Shown in pieces: positions 9,184 through 21,297 of a DNA stretch of 64,000 bases. Source of the stretch: Streptomyces sp. RKAG293. GTDB lineage: Bacteria; Actinomycetota; Actinomycetes; Streptomycetales; Streptomycetaceae. A program made the position numbers and the translations under genes. The notes beneath the pieces were generated by a model that did no database searches, was not told the DNA's origin, and saw only the letters and a program-made list of their open reading frames with translations. How positions within the stretch are numbered: position 1 is the stretch's first letter; the number at the start of each line of letters is the position of its first letter. The stretch lies in the NCBI RefSeq assembly GCF_023701745.1, contig NZ_JAJOZB010000001.1, positions 4,160,501-4,224,500 of the forward strand. Reading direction: 5' to 3'.

Positions 9184-10059
9184 TCAGCTCGTCTCGGTCC
9201 GCTGCCGCGGTATCGCGGAGTCCTCGAGGAACCGCTCGACCGTCTCGTACCAGGCGGTGGGCTGTTCCCAGTGGACGAGATGGCCGGCGTCCGGGATCTC
9301 GGCATAGCTGCCGCGGGGCAGGACGCGGACCATCTCCTGGGCCTCGGCACGCCCCAGTTCGCCCTCCAGGCCGCGGACGACGAGGGTGGGGCAGCGGACC
9401 TGGGTGAGCTCCTCCCAGTGGGCGTCAAGGATCCACGGGGCCCGGGAGCGGAGCATGTGGCGGCGGGCGAAGACGGGTCGCCAGCCGTCACCGCGCTCTT
9501 CCATGATCTCGGTGTAGAAATCACCCCTGGTGGGGCGCGGAGGATCGACCCAGGGGTCGTCCTCGCCGAACCACTTGCGCACGTCGGCGAGGCTGGCGAA
9601 GGGCAGCGGCCAGGACGCGAACCAGGACTCCCACTCGCGCTGGCTGGCCTCCCCGAGGGCGGCGGCGCGCATGTCGCAGACGACCACGGCCCGCACCAGG
9701 TCCGGTCGGCGGGCGGCGAGCTGCCAGGCGGTGAGACCGCCCATCGAGTGCCCGACGAGAGTGACGGGAGCGAGCCCGAGCTGCTCGACGGCCGCCTCGG
9801 CGTCCGCGAGGTACGCCTCGCGGCTGTACGGGCCCTCGGGCTTGTCGCTGCGCCCGTGGCCGCGCTGGTCCAGGGCGATGGCGCGGTAGCGGGGGGCGAG
9901 CCGGCGGGCGGTGCCGGCCCAGTGCGAGGCCCGGCCCATGAGTCCGTGCAGCAGCAGGACCCCGGGCCGGTCGGAGCCGCCCTCCTTGGACTCGGCCGCA
10001 TAATCCCAGGCGGCGAGCCGGACGGAGCCCGCTCCGGTCACCTCGATACGTCGGATCAT
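9184..10059 (-). CDS. alpha/beta hydrolase
   Basis: 291 aa cytosolic alpha/beta-hydrolase fold enzyme. The oxyanion segment LLLHGLMG, the nucleophile elbow GHSMGG and a late His in DAGHLVHWE are all present, as is an RGHGRSD motif typical of the epoxide hydrolase/esterase branch. The substrate cannot be inferred. ATG 10059 is preferred; GTG 10068 would add three residues. An inverted repeat at 10106-10127 lies about 47 bp upstream and is a likely operator for this gene. Confidence 0.85.
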   Translation of the reverse strand: MIRRIEVTGAGSVRLAAWDYAAESKEGGSDRPGVLLLHGLMGRASHWAGTARRLAPRYRAIALDQRGHGRSDKPEGPYSREAYLADAEAAVEQLGLAPVTLVGHSMGGLTAWQLAARRPDLVRAVVVCDMRAAALGEASQREWESWFASWPLPFASLADVRKWFGEDDPWVDPPRPTRGDFYTEIMEERGDGWRPVFARRHMLRSRAPWILDAHWEELTQVRCPTLVVRGLEGELGRAEAQEMVRVLPRGSYAEIPDAGHLVHWEQPTAWYETVERFLEDSAIPRQRTETS

Positions 10060-10105
10060 GTGCCGCACCCCCTGACGAACTGGTCGGGTCGTTCCGGCGC
10101 CTACG

Positions 10106-10127
10106 TTATCGAACTTCTATTCGATAA
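10106..10127. promoter_or_regulatory. 22 bp inverted repeat, candidate operator
   Basis: Perfect repeat TTATCGAA-N6-TTCGATAA, A/T-rich against a very GC-rich background, 47 bp upstream of the hydrolase start. The form fits a TetR- or PadR-type operator. No regulator gene lies next to it. Confidence 0.5.
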
Positions 10128-10310
10128 GACGGGTCACGCGCACAACATCGCTCTTTCGAGTGACATCACTCAAGGATTGACCGCCGTAGCCGAGGGGAGA
10201 TCTCCTGCGGGGCGCGACACGAAGGGGAAGCGGTCGCGCGGAGTACTCGGGAAGCTCGGGGTTCCGGGTCCTCCGAGGGGAGCACCACCAGGGGAGGGAC
10301 AAGGGGAGGA

Positions 10311-10340
10311 GGGCCCCGGCGCCATCAGGCGCCGGGGCCC
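10311..10340 (-). terminator. terminator after dmdR1
   Basis: Perfect 13 bp stem (10311-10323 with 10328-10340), four-base loop ATCA, 33 bp downstream of the dmdR1 stop. The rest of the 10128-10372 gap holds no ORF I would support. Confidence 0.7.
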
Positions 10341-10372
10341 CCGCCCTTTCCCACCAGGACAAACCGCGGGTC

Positions 10373-11065
10373 CTACCGCTTGGCCACGAAGACGTGCGAC
10401 GCGACCTCGGCACCCAGCTCGGCGGCCTCGCCGCCACTGCCCACGAGCACCCCGCCCGCGGAGCTCGTCACGCTCACCACCGCGCCCGGCTGCACACCGG
10501 CCCGCCGCAGCGTGTACATCAGCTGGGCGTCGGTCTGGATCGGCTCGCCGATCCGCTTCACCACGACGCTGGCGCCGGCCGGGCCCGGCGACAGCTCCGC
10601 CAGGCTGACCATGCCCTCCTCCAGGAAGGGATCCGCCTCGGCCTTCTCGCCCAGCTCCTCGAGACCCGGGATCGGGTTCCCGTACGGCGACTCGGTCGGA
10701 TGCCGCAACAGCTCCAGCACCTTGCGCTCCACCGCCTCGCTCATGACGTGCTCCCAGCGGCAGGCCTCGGCGTGCACCTGCTCCCACTCCAGGCCGATCA
10801 CGTCGACGAGCAGGCATTCGGCGATCCGGTGCTTGCGCATCACGCGCGTCGCCGTCCGCCGGCCTTCGTCGGTCAGTTCCAGGTGACGGTCGCCGGCGAC
10901 ATGCACCAGGCCGTCACGTTCCATGCGCGCCACCGTCTGGCTGACCGTCGGACCGCTCTGATCGAGCCGCTCGGCGATTCGGGCGCGCATGGGGACCACA
11001 CCCTCCTCTTCCAGCTCCAGGATGGTGCGGAGATACATCTCCGTCGTGTCGATGAGTCCGGACAT
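10373..11065 (-). CDS. dmdR1: DtxR/IdeR-family iron-dependent repressor DmdR1
   Basis: 230 aa cytosolic metalloregulator that represses siderophore and iron genes when loaded with Fe(II). An N-terminal winged helix is followed by the dimerisation/metal domain with the family's ligands at their canonical spacing: M10, H79 and E83 (KHRIAE), H98, C102, E105, H106 (HAEACRWEH). The C-terminal ~75 residues form the SH3-like domain. Sequence and length match DmdR1 of Streptomyces, where it lies beside a SIS-domain gene as here. I saw no convincing iron box in its own upstream region. Antisense reading frames cover the gene (see findings). Confidence 0.93.
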   Translation of the reverse strand: MSGLIDTTEMYLRTILELEEEGVVPMRARIAERLDQSGPTVSQTVARMERDGLVHVAGDRHLELTDEGRRTATRVMRKHRIAECLLVDVIGLEWEQVHAEACRWEHVMSEAVERKVLELLRHPTESPYGNPIPGLEELGEKAEADPFLEEGMVSLAELSPGPAGASVVVKRIGEPIQTDAQLMYTLRRAGVQPGAVVSVTSSAGGVLVGSGGEAAELGAEVASHVFVAKR

Positions 11066-11182
11066 GCGCGCCCCTCAATAGCTAGTGCGTGGCCCTGCAC
11101 CAATTCTGACGCATCCCACCGACAACCGGCCCCGGCGCGGGATTCTTGACAGCGACGGCAGCGTGGCCGCACGGTGATCCGC

Positions 11183-11940
11183 ATGAGTGAGCCCCGCGAC
11201 GATCTGGCCGGCGAATACTTCGATGCGGCCATCGCCCTTCTCCGGAGGGTACGGGACGAGGAGTCCGCAGGTATCACAGCGGCGGGCAAGGCCATCGCCG
11301 ACGCCGTCGCCGCGGGCAACCGGATCTTCGCCTTCGGCGCCGGGCACTCCTCGCTCGCCGCCCAGGACGTCGTCTACCGCGCGGGCGGCCTCGCCCTGGT
11401 CAACCTGCTCGCGGTGCCCGGCGTCGTCGGTATCGACGTCATGCCCGCGACCCTGGGCAGCGCCCTGGAGCGGGTCGACGGCCTCGCGGGCGCCGTGCTC
11501 GACACCAGCCCGGCCAAGCCCGGCGACGTCCTCGTCGTCATCTCGCTGTCCGGGCGCAACGCCCTGCCGGTCGAAATGGCGCAGAACGCCCGCGCCCTCG
11601 GCCTGACGGTCATCGGTGTCACCTCCGTGGCCTACGCCAAGGAGACCAAGCCCCGGCACGTGTCCGGCACGTTCCTCAAGGACCACTGCGACATCGTGCT
11701 CGACTCGAAGATCGCCGTCGGCGACGCGGAGCTCGTCCGCGACGACGTCCCGGCGCCGTTCGCCCCCGCCTCGACCGTGGTGACCAGCGCCCTCATGCAG
11801 GCCGTCGTCGCCACCGCGGTCGCGGAGCTCGCCGCCCGTGGCATCACGCCGCCGCTGCTGCGCTCGGGGAACGTGGACGGCGGCCACGACTGGAACGGCC
11901 GCATCTTCGAGGAGTACGGCTCGCGGATCTTCTTCCGCCA

Positions 11941-11944
<4 letters not shown>
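11183..11944 (+). CDS. SIS-domain sugar-phosphate binding protein (UPF0309 type)
   Basis: 253 aa. A single SIS fold: the sugar-phosphate loop is seen in FAFGAGHSSLAAQ, and the Ser-rich phosphate-binding turn in VVISLSGRNALP. The family is related to GmhA/sugar isomerases and MurQ but has no assigned reaction. ATG 11183 is preferred to GTG 11174. Divergent from dmdR1 with 117 bp between starts. A tandem repeat begins right at its stop codon. Confidence 0.85.
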
Positions 11945-12003
<59 letters not shown>

Positions 12004-12055
12004 TTCGGCGGTCCGGGGCGGCGGCGCCGCACCGGCACGGCTCTCGGCCCAGCCC

Positions 12056-13399
12056 TCAGCCCAGCTGTTGCGCCAGATCCAGCGCCGCGGCCACCCGCAC
12101 GGCCACGTCCTCCGCGTACGCCGCGTCCGAACGGTCGAAGAGACGGCGCCCGGCGCCCCGCAGGAACGTGACGGCGCCCAGAGTGCGTCCGCGGCTCCGC
12201 AGGACCGTGGAGAGGCCGTGGACGGTCCCCTCGGGCCAACGGCGGGCCGCCGCCCACTCGTCGATCCTGGCCCGCGAGGCGGGCTCGGCCGCGGCGAGGG
12301 CGCCGAAGCTGGCGCGTACGGTGCCGATCCGCTCCACGGCCTGCAGCACGGGGTGCGCCACCCCGTACGCCACCGGGATCGTGCCGACCGGGACCGGCAG
12401 ACACGGCCCCGAGGACCCCTCCGGGGTCGAGGCGGCGCGCACCAGCCGGCCGTCGTCCCCGGCGAGGTCGACGAGCGCGTGGTCGGCGAACCCGGCCAGC
12501 GCGAAGTCCAGATAGGTGGTCGCGGCCTCCACCGGGTCCTCGCACTCGGACGCGGTACGCCCGGCCCGGTGCAGCTGGTTGTGCCGGAAGCGCAGCAACG
12601 ATCCTTCTTGCTCGGCGAGTTTGGCCTCCGTCACGTCCAGGAACAGCCAGCCCACACCCAGCGGCACCGGCTCCTCGCCGAGCGGCGACCCGAGGCGGAC
12701 GAACCCGCTGCGCCAGCAGTGCCGTTTGGCGCTCTCGTCGCCGCGCAGGCTCAGCCACAGCTCGGACGGGACCGGCGGGCTGCCCTCCGCGAGCACGTGC
12801 TGCAGCGCCGTCTCCAGCTCCTCCAGGCCCTGCTCCAGCAGATCGCCGAGCGGCCGGCCGAGCAGGGTGTCCCGGCCGGTGCGCAGCAGGCGGGCGGCGT
12901 GCGCGTTCACGACGGCGGGCCGCAGGTCCGCGTCGATCAGGACGACACCCCACGAGGCGTCGTCGAAGAGCGCCTCGCTGAGCGCGATGGAGCGTTCCAG
13001 GTCGATCTGGGCGTGCACCTCGGAGAAGGCGCAGTAGACCCCGGCCGGGCGGCCGTCCTGCCCCTGCACGGCCGCGGACTGGGTGCGGACGAGCACCCGG
13101 TGGCCGTCCTTGGTCAGCAGCGCGAATTCGTGCACCTGGCGGCCGGGCGCGTCCATGGCGCCGAGCAGCCTCGTCTGCACGTCATGCGCGTCGGCACTAC
13201 GGGCGGCCCAGCCCGAGAAGCCGTGGCGGCCGACGGCATCGTCCGCCGACCAGCCGAGGATCCGTACGGCTTCGGAATTCCAGTGGGTGATGACACCGTC
13301 GCGGTCGAAGGCGCACAGGCCCGCCTCCATACCGTCGAGCAGAGCGGCGAGTAGCTGCTCGTCGCCATCACTGAGCGGCTTCGCATCGAATGGCTGCAC
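12056..13399 (-). CDS. PAS/PAS/GAF-type sensory protein
   Basis: 447 aa, soluble. First PAS domain about residues 15-130 (MEAGLCAFDRDGVITHWN), second about 140-270 (ASWGVVLIDADLRPAVVNAH), then a helix and a GAF-like domain in the last ~170 residues (TYLDFALAGFADHALVDL onward). Relatives often end in a PP2C (RsbU-like) phosphatase or carry a histidine kinase domain; neither is present, so this is a sensor or adaptor that must pass its signal by contact. Ligand unknown. An intergenic region with a predicted structured RNA lies upstream on the other strand. Confidence 0.75.
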   Translation of the reverse strand: MQPFDAKPLSDGDEQLLAALLDGMEAGLCAFDRDGVITHWNSEAVRILGWSADDAVGRHGFSGWAARSADAHDVQTRLLGAMDAPGRQVHEFALLTKDGHRVLVRTQSAAVQGQDGRPAGVYCAFSEVHAQIDLERSIALSEALFDDASWGVVLIDADLRPAVVNAHAARLLRTGRDTLLGRPLGDLLEQGLEELETALQHVLAEGSPPVPSELWLSLRGDESAKRHCWRSGFVRLGSPLGEEPVPLGVGWLFLDVTEAKLAEQEGSLLRFRHNQLHRAGRTASECEDPVEAATTYLDFALAGFADHALVDLAGDDGRLVRAASTPEGSSGPCLPVPVGTIPVAYGVAHPVLQAVERIGTVRASFGALAAAEPASRARIDEWAAARRWPEGTVHGLSTVLRSRGRTLGAVTFLRGAGRRLFDRSDAAYAEDVAVRVAAALDLAQQLG

Positions 13400-13454
13400 G
13401 TCGAATCATTCAACCCCGGTGTGACCCAGCCCACACGGCATTTCGATAAATCGG

Positions 13455-13483
13455 TTGTGCGTCCCGGGGCCGGTTCCTAATGT
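13455..13483 (+). promoter_or_regulatory. predicted sigma-70-type promoter
   Basis: TTGTGC (13455-13460), 17 bp spacer, TAATGT (13478-13483), reading rightward. Transcription would start near 13490 and produce the RNA described below. There is no annotated + strand gene within 1.3 kb. Confidence 0.45.
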
Positions 13484-13489
13484 TGCGGT

Positions 13490-13705
13490 CACACATGAAG
13501 GGAGGTGGTTCGCAGCATGATGTGCAGTCGGACACGTGAGGTGACTGCGGGCTAGTCCCGCGCACCAAGCTCGTCGCGCAGACTCCGTGCACGGGGTCGA
13601 GGGGCGGGCCAATCCCACGCAGTCACCCGACCCGCGGGCTCGTCGGACTTGTCCGGCCGGTGCCTGGAGGAAACTCCAGGGGGCAGCCCGCGGGTCGTTT
13701 GCGTT
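13490..13705 (+). ncRNA. candidate structured RNA with internal micro-ORF
   Basis: Between a promoter-like sequence and a strong terminal hairpin lie nested complementary segments: a 9 bp pairing 13541-13549 with 13618-13626 enclosing a GCGGG/CCCGC hairpin, then a perfect 12 bp pairing 13629-13640 with 13685-13696. The latter encloses a 7 bp stem closed by a GAAA tetraloop (13663-13680). The last stem is followed by a T-containing stretch and could terminate the RNA. A short ORF with a Shine-Dalgarno sequence sits in the 5' part, and its last codons form one arm of the first stem, as in attenuators. No known RNA family was recognised. The same pairs would also form in a minus-strand transcript (pdxH 3' end), so the strand is not proven. 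Confidence 0.4.
13517..13555 (+). CDS. 12-codon micro-ORF (possible leader peptide)
   Basis: Encodes MMCSRTREVTAG, ending in TAG. A near-perfect ribosome binding sequence (GGGAGGTGG) lies about 10 bases upstream. Codons 9-11 overlap the left arm of the 13541/13618 stem, so a translating ribosome would melt it. No homolog known to me. Confidence 0.35.
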   Translation: MMCSRTREVTAG

Positions 13706-13733
13706 GTCGAAAGGCCGCGGTCGCAGCGGGTTT

Positions 13734-14402
13734 CTACGGCGCCAGCCGTACGACGTTCCAGGCGCCCGTTTCGCTGCTCTCCCCGTCGGCGCGCTCGTAG
13801 CGCAGCCGGTCGTGCAGCCGGTTTTCGCGCCCCTGCCAGAATTCCACGCTCCGGGCGCGCACCCGGATGCCTCCCCAGTACGTCGGCACCGGGACGTCGC
13901 TGCCCTCCGGGTAGCGCGCCTCCAGCTCCGCGTAGCGCCGTTCGAGCTCCTCCCGGGACTCCACCACCGAGGACTGCGCACTGGCCCACGCACCCAGCCG
14001 CGAGCCGTGCGGGCGGCTGCGGAAGTACCGGGCGGTCTCGTCCGTCGAGACGCGTTCGACGGTGCCGGAGACGATGACCTGGCGGGCGATCGGATGCCAG
14101 GGGAAGAGCAGCGAGATCTGCGGGTTCTCCACCAGATCGCGGCCCTTGCGGGAGCCGTAGTTCGTGTAGAAGACGAAGCCGCGCGGGTCGAAGCCCTTGA
14201 GGAGCACGGTCCGTGAGCTGGGGCGGCCCTCGGCGTCGGCGGTCGAGACGATCATCGCGTTCGGCTCGGTGAGACCCGCGGTCACGGTGTCCGCGAACCA
14301 GCGGGTGAACTGCGAGTACGGGTCGGCGGCCAGCTCGGCCTCGGTGAGACCCTGGGCGCGGTACTGCTCGCGCATGACGGCGGGATCGACATGATGCTGC
14401 AC
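13734..14402 (-). CDS. pdxH: pyridoxamine 5'-phosphate oxidase
   Basis: 222 aa cytosolic FMN enzyme that oxidises pyridoxine/pyridoxamine 5'-phosphate to PLP (EC 1.4.3.5). The family's features are visible in order: N-terminal [10 protein letters not shown], the FMN/PLP-binding stretch [20 protein letters not shown], the YGSRKGRDL phosphate-binding segment, and the C-terminal dimerisation part with [15 protein letters not shown] and the WNVVRLAP ending. GTG 14402 is the best start; ATG 14375 is a shorter alternative. It is divergent from citrate synthase, an arrangement typical of Streptomyces. Confidence 0.95.
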   Translation of the reverse strand: MQHHVDPAVMREQYRAQGLTEAELAADPYSQFTRWFADTVTAGLTEPNAMIVSTADAEGRPSSRTVLLKGFDPRGFVFYTNYGSRKGRDLVENPQISLLFPWHPIARQVIVSGTVERVSTDETARYFRSRPHGSRLGAWASAQSSVVESREELERRYAELEARYPEGSDVPVPTYWGGIRVRARSVEFWQGRENRLHDRLRYERADGESSETGAWNVVRLAP

Positions 14403-14475
14403 CCGGACATCTTGCCTCCCCTGGGCCCCGTACGTCCCGGGGGTGCGCCACGCGGGCCGTTCTGCCGGGGTCCTG

Positions 14476-14543
14476 TGTCGTCCTGACGGGGGTTCTGCTG
14501 TCGTCCTGTGGGGGGTTCCGTGTCGTCCTGACGGAGTCCTGTG
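14476..14543. repeat. 22-23 bp imperfect tandem repeat (3 units)
   Basis: Units beginning TGTCGTCCTG at 14476, 14499 and 14521, in the 420 bp gap between pdxH and citrate synthase starts. Their position upstream of pdxH allows a regulatory role, but none is shown. Confidence 0.6.
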
Positions 14544-14672
14544 GGGGTCAGGCGCCGGGCCGGTAGGGGTTTCCGGGCCGCAAACGGGCCGGCCGGGCCG
14601 AAGAGTGTGCCGCACCTCACGCTTCCCGTCATGTGCCAGAACCGACAGAATTGCGGGTCGGGCGGCTGTGGC

Positions 14673-14688
14673 CTCTTGACATCAAGAG
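14673..14688. promoter_or_regulatory. palindromic operator upstream of citrate synthase
   Basis: Perfect palindrome CTCTTGA-CA-TCAAGAG, 135 bp before the citA start. A TTGACA -35-like hexamer lies inside it (14676-14681), so a bound regulator would occlude RNA polymerase. A MarR-type factor for TCA-cycle genes (for example a TamR-like protein) is a reasonable guess, not shown here. Confidence 0.55.
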
Positions 14689-14822
14689 ATACCGTTTCTG
14701 ACTCCGGCCTCGGGTCTCCGATGGAGCAGGGTGACCATCACCTGAGCGGGGCATTACCGGAATGGCCGTCCAAGCAGCCGGCCGGCCAAGCACCTGTCGA
14801 CCACATCACGAGGAGCCGCCTG

Positions 14823-15923
14823 ATGTCCGACTTCGTACCCGGACTCGAAGGAGTAGTCGCGTTCGAGACGGAGATCGCCGAACCTGACAAGGAAGGCGGC
14901 TCTCTCCGTTACCGAGGCGTCGACATCGAAGATCTCGTCAGCCATGTCTCATTCGGAAACGTGTGGGGCCTGCTGGTCGACGGCAAGTTCAATCCGGGCC
15001 TGCCGCCTGCCGAGCCGTTCCCGATCCCGGTGCACTCCGGCGACATCCGTGTCGACGTCCAGTCGGCGCTCGCCATGCTCGCCCCCGTGTGGGGTCTGAA
15101 ACCGCTGCTGGACATCGACGTCGACGAGGCCCGTGACGACCTCGCGCGCGCCGCCGTCATGGCGCTCTCCTACGTCGCCCAGTCGGCGCGCGGCCAGGGC
15201 CACGCCATGGTCCCGCAGAAGGAGATCGACAAGGCGCAGACGATCGTCGAGCGCTTCATGATCCGCTGGCGCGGTGAGCCCGACCCGAAGCACGTGGCCG
15301 CCGTCGACGCGTACTGGACGTCCGCCGCGGAGCACGGCATGAACGCCTCCACGTTCACCGCCCGCGTCATCGCCTCCACGGGTGCCGACGTGGCCGCGGC
15401 CCTGTCCGGCGCCGTCGGCGCCATGTCGGGCCCGCTGCACGGCGGCGCCCCCTCGCGCGTCCTCGGCATGATCGAGGAGATCGAGCGGACCGGCGACGCG
15501 AGCGCCTACGTCAAGCGCGCCCTGGACAAGGGCGAGCGCCTGATGGGCTTCGGCCACCGCGTGTACCGCGCCGAGGACCCGCGTGCGCGAGTGCTGCGGC
15601 GTACGGCGAAGGAGCTGGGTGCCCCCCGCTTCGAGGTCGCGGAGGCGCTGGAGAAGGCGGCTCTCGCGGAGCTGCACGCGCGGCGTCCCGACCGGGTGCT
15701 CGCCACCAACGTGGAGTTCTGGGCGGCGATCGTCCTGGACTTCGCCGAGGTTCCCGCGCACATGTTCACGTCGATGTTCACCTGTGCCCGGACGGCGGGC
15801 TGGTCGGCCCACATCCTGGAGCAGAAGCGCACCGGCCGGCTCGTCCGCCCCTCCGCCCGGTACATGGGCCCCGGCCCGCGCAACCCGCGCGAGGTCGACG
15901 GCTTCGCGGGCATCGGGCACTGA
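14823..15923 (+). CDS. citA: citrate synthase (type II-like short form)
   Basis: 366 aa enzyme condensing oxaloacetate and acetyl-CoA at entry to the TCA cycle. Active-site segments: SGPLHGGAPSRV (catalytic His), MGFGHRVYRAEDPR (second His and substrate Arg) and the downstream Asp in VLDFAEVP. The C-terminus has the conserved RLVRPSARYMGP. ATG 14823 follows AGGAG by about 7 bases; longer in-frame starts have no family support. The long leader with the palindrome at 14673 suggests regulation. Confidence 0.95.
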   Translation: MSDFVPGLEGVVAFETEIAEPDKEGGSLRYRGVDIEDLVSHVSFGNVWGLLVDGKFNPGLPPAEPFPIPVHSGDIRVDVQSALAMLAPVWGLKPLLDIDVDEARDDLARAAVMALSYVAQSARGQGHAMVPQKEIDKAQTIVERFMIRWRGEPDPKHVAAVDAYWTSAAEHGMNASTFTARVIASTGADVAAALSGAVGAMSGPLHGGAPSRVLGMIEEIERTGDASAYVKRALDKGERLMGFGHRVYRAEDPRARVLRRTAKELGAPRFEVAEALEKAALAELHARRPDRVLATNVEFWAAIVLDFAEVPAHMFTSMFTCARTAGWSAHILEQKRTGRLVRPSARYMGPGPRNPREVDGFAGIGH

Positions 15924-15954
15924 GTCCGCGTCAGGCGCTGCTGAATCGTTGATG

Positions 15955-16000
15955 CTGTGGCCTGTTCCCACCCTCGTACCGGGGTGGGAGCAGGCCACAG
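15955..16000. terminator. bidirectional terminator between citA and FAD oxidoreductase
   Basis: 19 bp stem with one G-T mismatch (15955-15973 with 15982-16000), 8-base loop, between convergent genes. Confidence 0.8.
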
Positions 16001-16036
16001 TCGTTGGTGGCCTCGCCGTGTCCCGCTGCTCCGGCC

Positions 16037-20126
<4,090 letters not shown>

Positions 20127-20149
20127 CAGCCCACGCGACGTACGACTGA

Positions 20150-20183
20150 CGAGGGGTCCGGCCGGTGACGGCCGGGCCCCTCG
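20150..20183. terminator. terminator after serC
   Basis: 15 bp stem with one G-T pair (20150-20164 with 20169-20183), loop GTGA; abuts the stop of the convergent gene. Confidence 0.75.
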
Positions 20184-21212
20184 TCACTCGGGGCGGCGGC
20201 GCAGGATCCGGCGCAGGCCGGTCGCCGCGACGAAGATCGCGGCGAGCACCGCGAAACCGACGACGGTCGCACCGTGGCCGGACGAGCCGTCCTTGGCGGC
20301 GTCCGCGCCCGGTCCCTTGCCACCCGGCTGGCCCGTTCCGGTGGATCCGGCGGCGTCCGGGGCCACGGAGTCCGGCAGGTCCTCGCCGTTGAGCGGCGCC
20401 CGCCAGACCTCGCTGTTCTTCCCCTCGCTGCCGTACATCAGTGCTCGGCCGTCCGGGGTGAAGGCCACCGACTCGCCCTGCCGCTGCATCGGCACATCGA
20501 GGCTGCCGATCTTCGTCGGGGCGTCTCCCGACCACCGCCAGGCGGTCGCCCAGAAGTAGCCGCGCAGCACCAGCCGGGTGCCGTCGGGCGAGAAAGAACC
20601 GTCGGTCACCCAGGGCACCTCGGCGATCTTCCGGAAGACGTTCACGCCCTTCGGGCTGAGCTTCTTCGGGCCCGCGTACAGGGCGCCGCCGTCCTCGTTC
20701 TTGCTGGCGATGTAGACCCGGCCGGTCTTGGGGTGCACCATCAGCGCCTCCGCGTTCCGCGGGCCGCCCTCGTACTGGACCGTGTAGCGGACGACGTCCA
20801 CCGTCGTGTTCCCCAGCTGCTTGGGCTCGGCGAACCGGTAGATCCACACATGCGGCCAGGTCCCGCCGAGGTTGTCGCCGATGTCGCCGACGTAGATGTC
20901 GCCGTCCGGGCCGATGGAGATCGCCTCCACGTCACGGGGGTCGATGCCGCGCATCGTGACCCTGGCGACGGTCTTGCCGGTCGCGGAGTCCACCGCGTAG
21001 ACGTACGGGCCGTCGTCGCTGTCGTTGTGGGTCCAGTACACGCCCTTGTGGAGGTGGCTGGCGGCCAGCCCGCTGGACTCGGTGATCCGCGGGTCGCTGA
21101 TGGTGAACGCGACGGCGGGCCCGCCGTCGGCGACGGCCCCCGGCACCGGTCCGAGAACGGCGAACGCCACGGCGGCGACGGAGGCGGCGAGGGCGATGCG
21201 GGAGCGCGGCAT
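20184..21212 (-). CDS. secreted beta-propeller protein with C-terminal membrane anchor
   Basis: 342 aa from ATG 21212. An N-terminal signal peptide (basic MPRSR, hydrophobic stretch to PGAVADGG) is followed by a domain with repeated blade-like motifs (DGPYVYAVDSATGKTVARV, GPDGDIYVGDIGDN, HPKTGRVYIASKNEDGG). Then comes a Gly/Ser/Ala-rich spacer and a terminal transmembrane helix with a basic cytoplasmic tail (LRRILRRRPE). So the propeller faces outside. Function unknown; such proteins are often called esterase-like or WD40-like. Confidence 0.75.
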   Translation of the reverse strand: MPRSRIALAASVAAVAFAVLGPVPGAVADGGPAVAFTISDPRITESSGLAASHLHKGVYWTHNDSDDGPYVYAVDSATGKTVARVTMRGIDPRDVEAISIGPDGDIYVGDIGDNLGGTWPHVWIYRFAEPKQLGNTTVDVVRYTVQYEGGPRNAEALMVHPKTGRVYIASKNEDGGALYAGPKKLSPKGVNVFRKIAEVPWVTDGSFSPDGTRLVLRGYFWATAWRWSGDAPTKIGSLDVPMQRQGESVAFTPDGRALMYGSEGKNSEVWRAPLNGEDLPDSVAPDAAGSTGTGQPGGKGPGADAAKDGSSGHGATVVGFAVLAAIFVAATGLRRILRRRPE

Positions 21213-21297
21213 GCCCCCAGCCTGCCATCCCGTCATGTGTCGGGCTTCACGCCGCCGGGCATCGCGGCCGGGGCCGGGTATCCGCGATGATCTCAGC

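Noticed and set aside
10380..10886. Second antisense frame opposite dmdR1 (168 aa)
   Set aside because: No initiation signal or recognisable domain; treated only as part of the antisense observation.
13495..13539. Alternative 14-codon ORF starting at ATG 13495
   Set aside because: No Shine-Dalgarno upstream; the 13517 ORF has a strong one.
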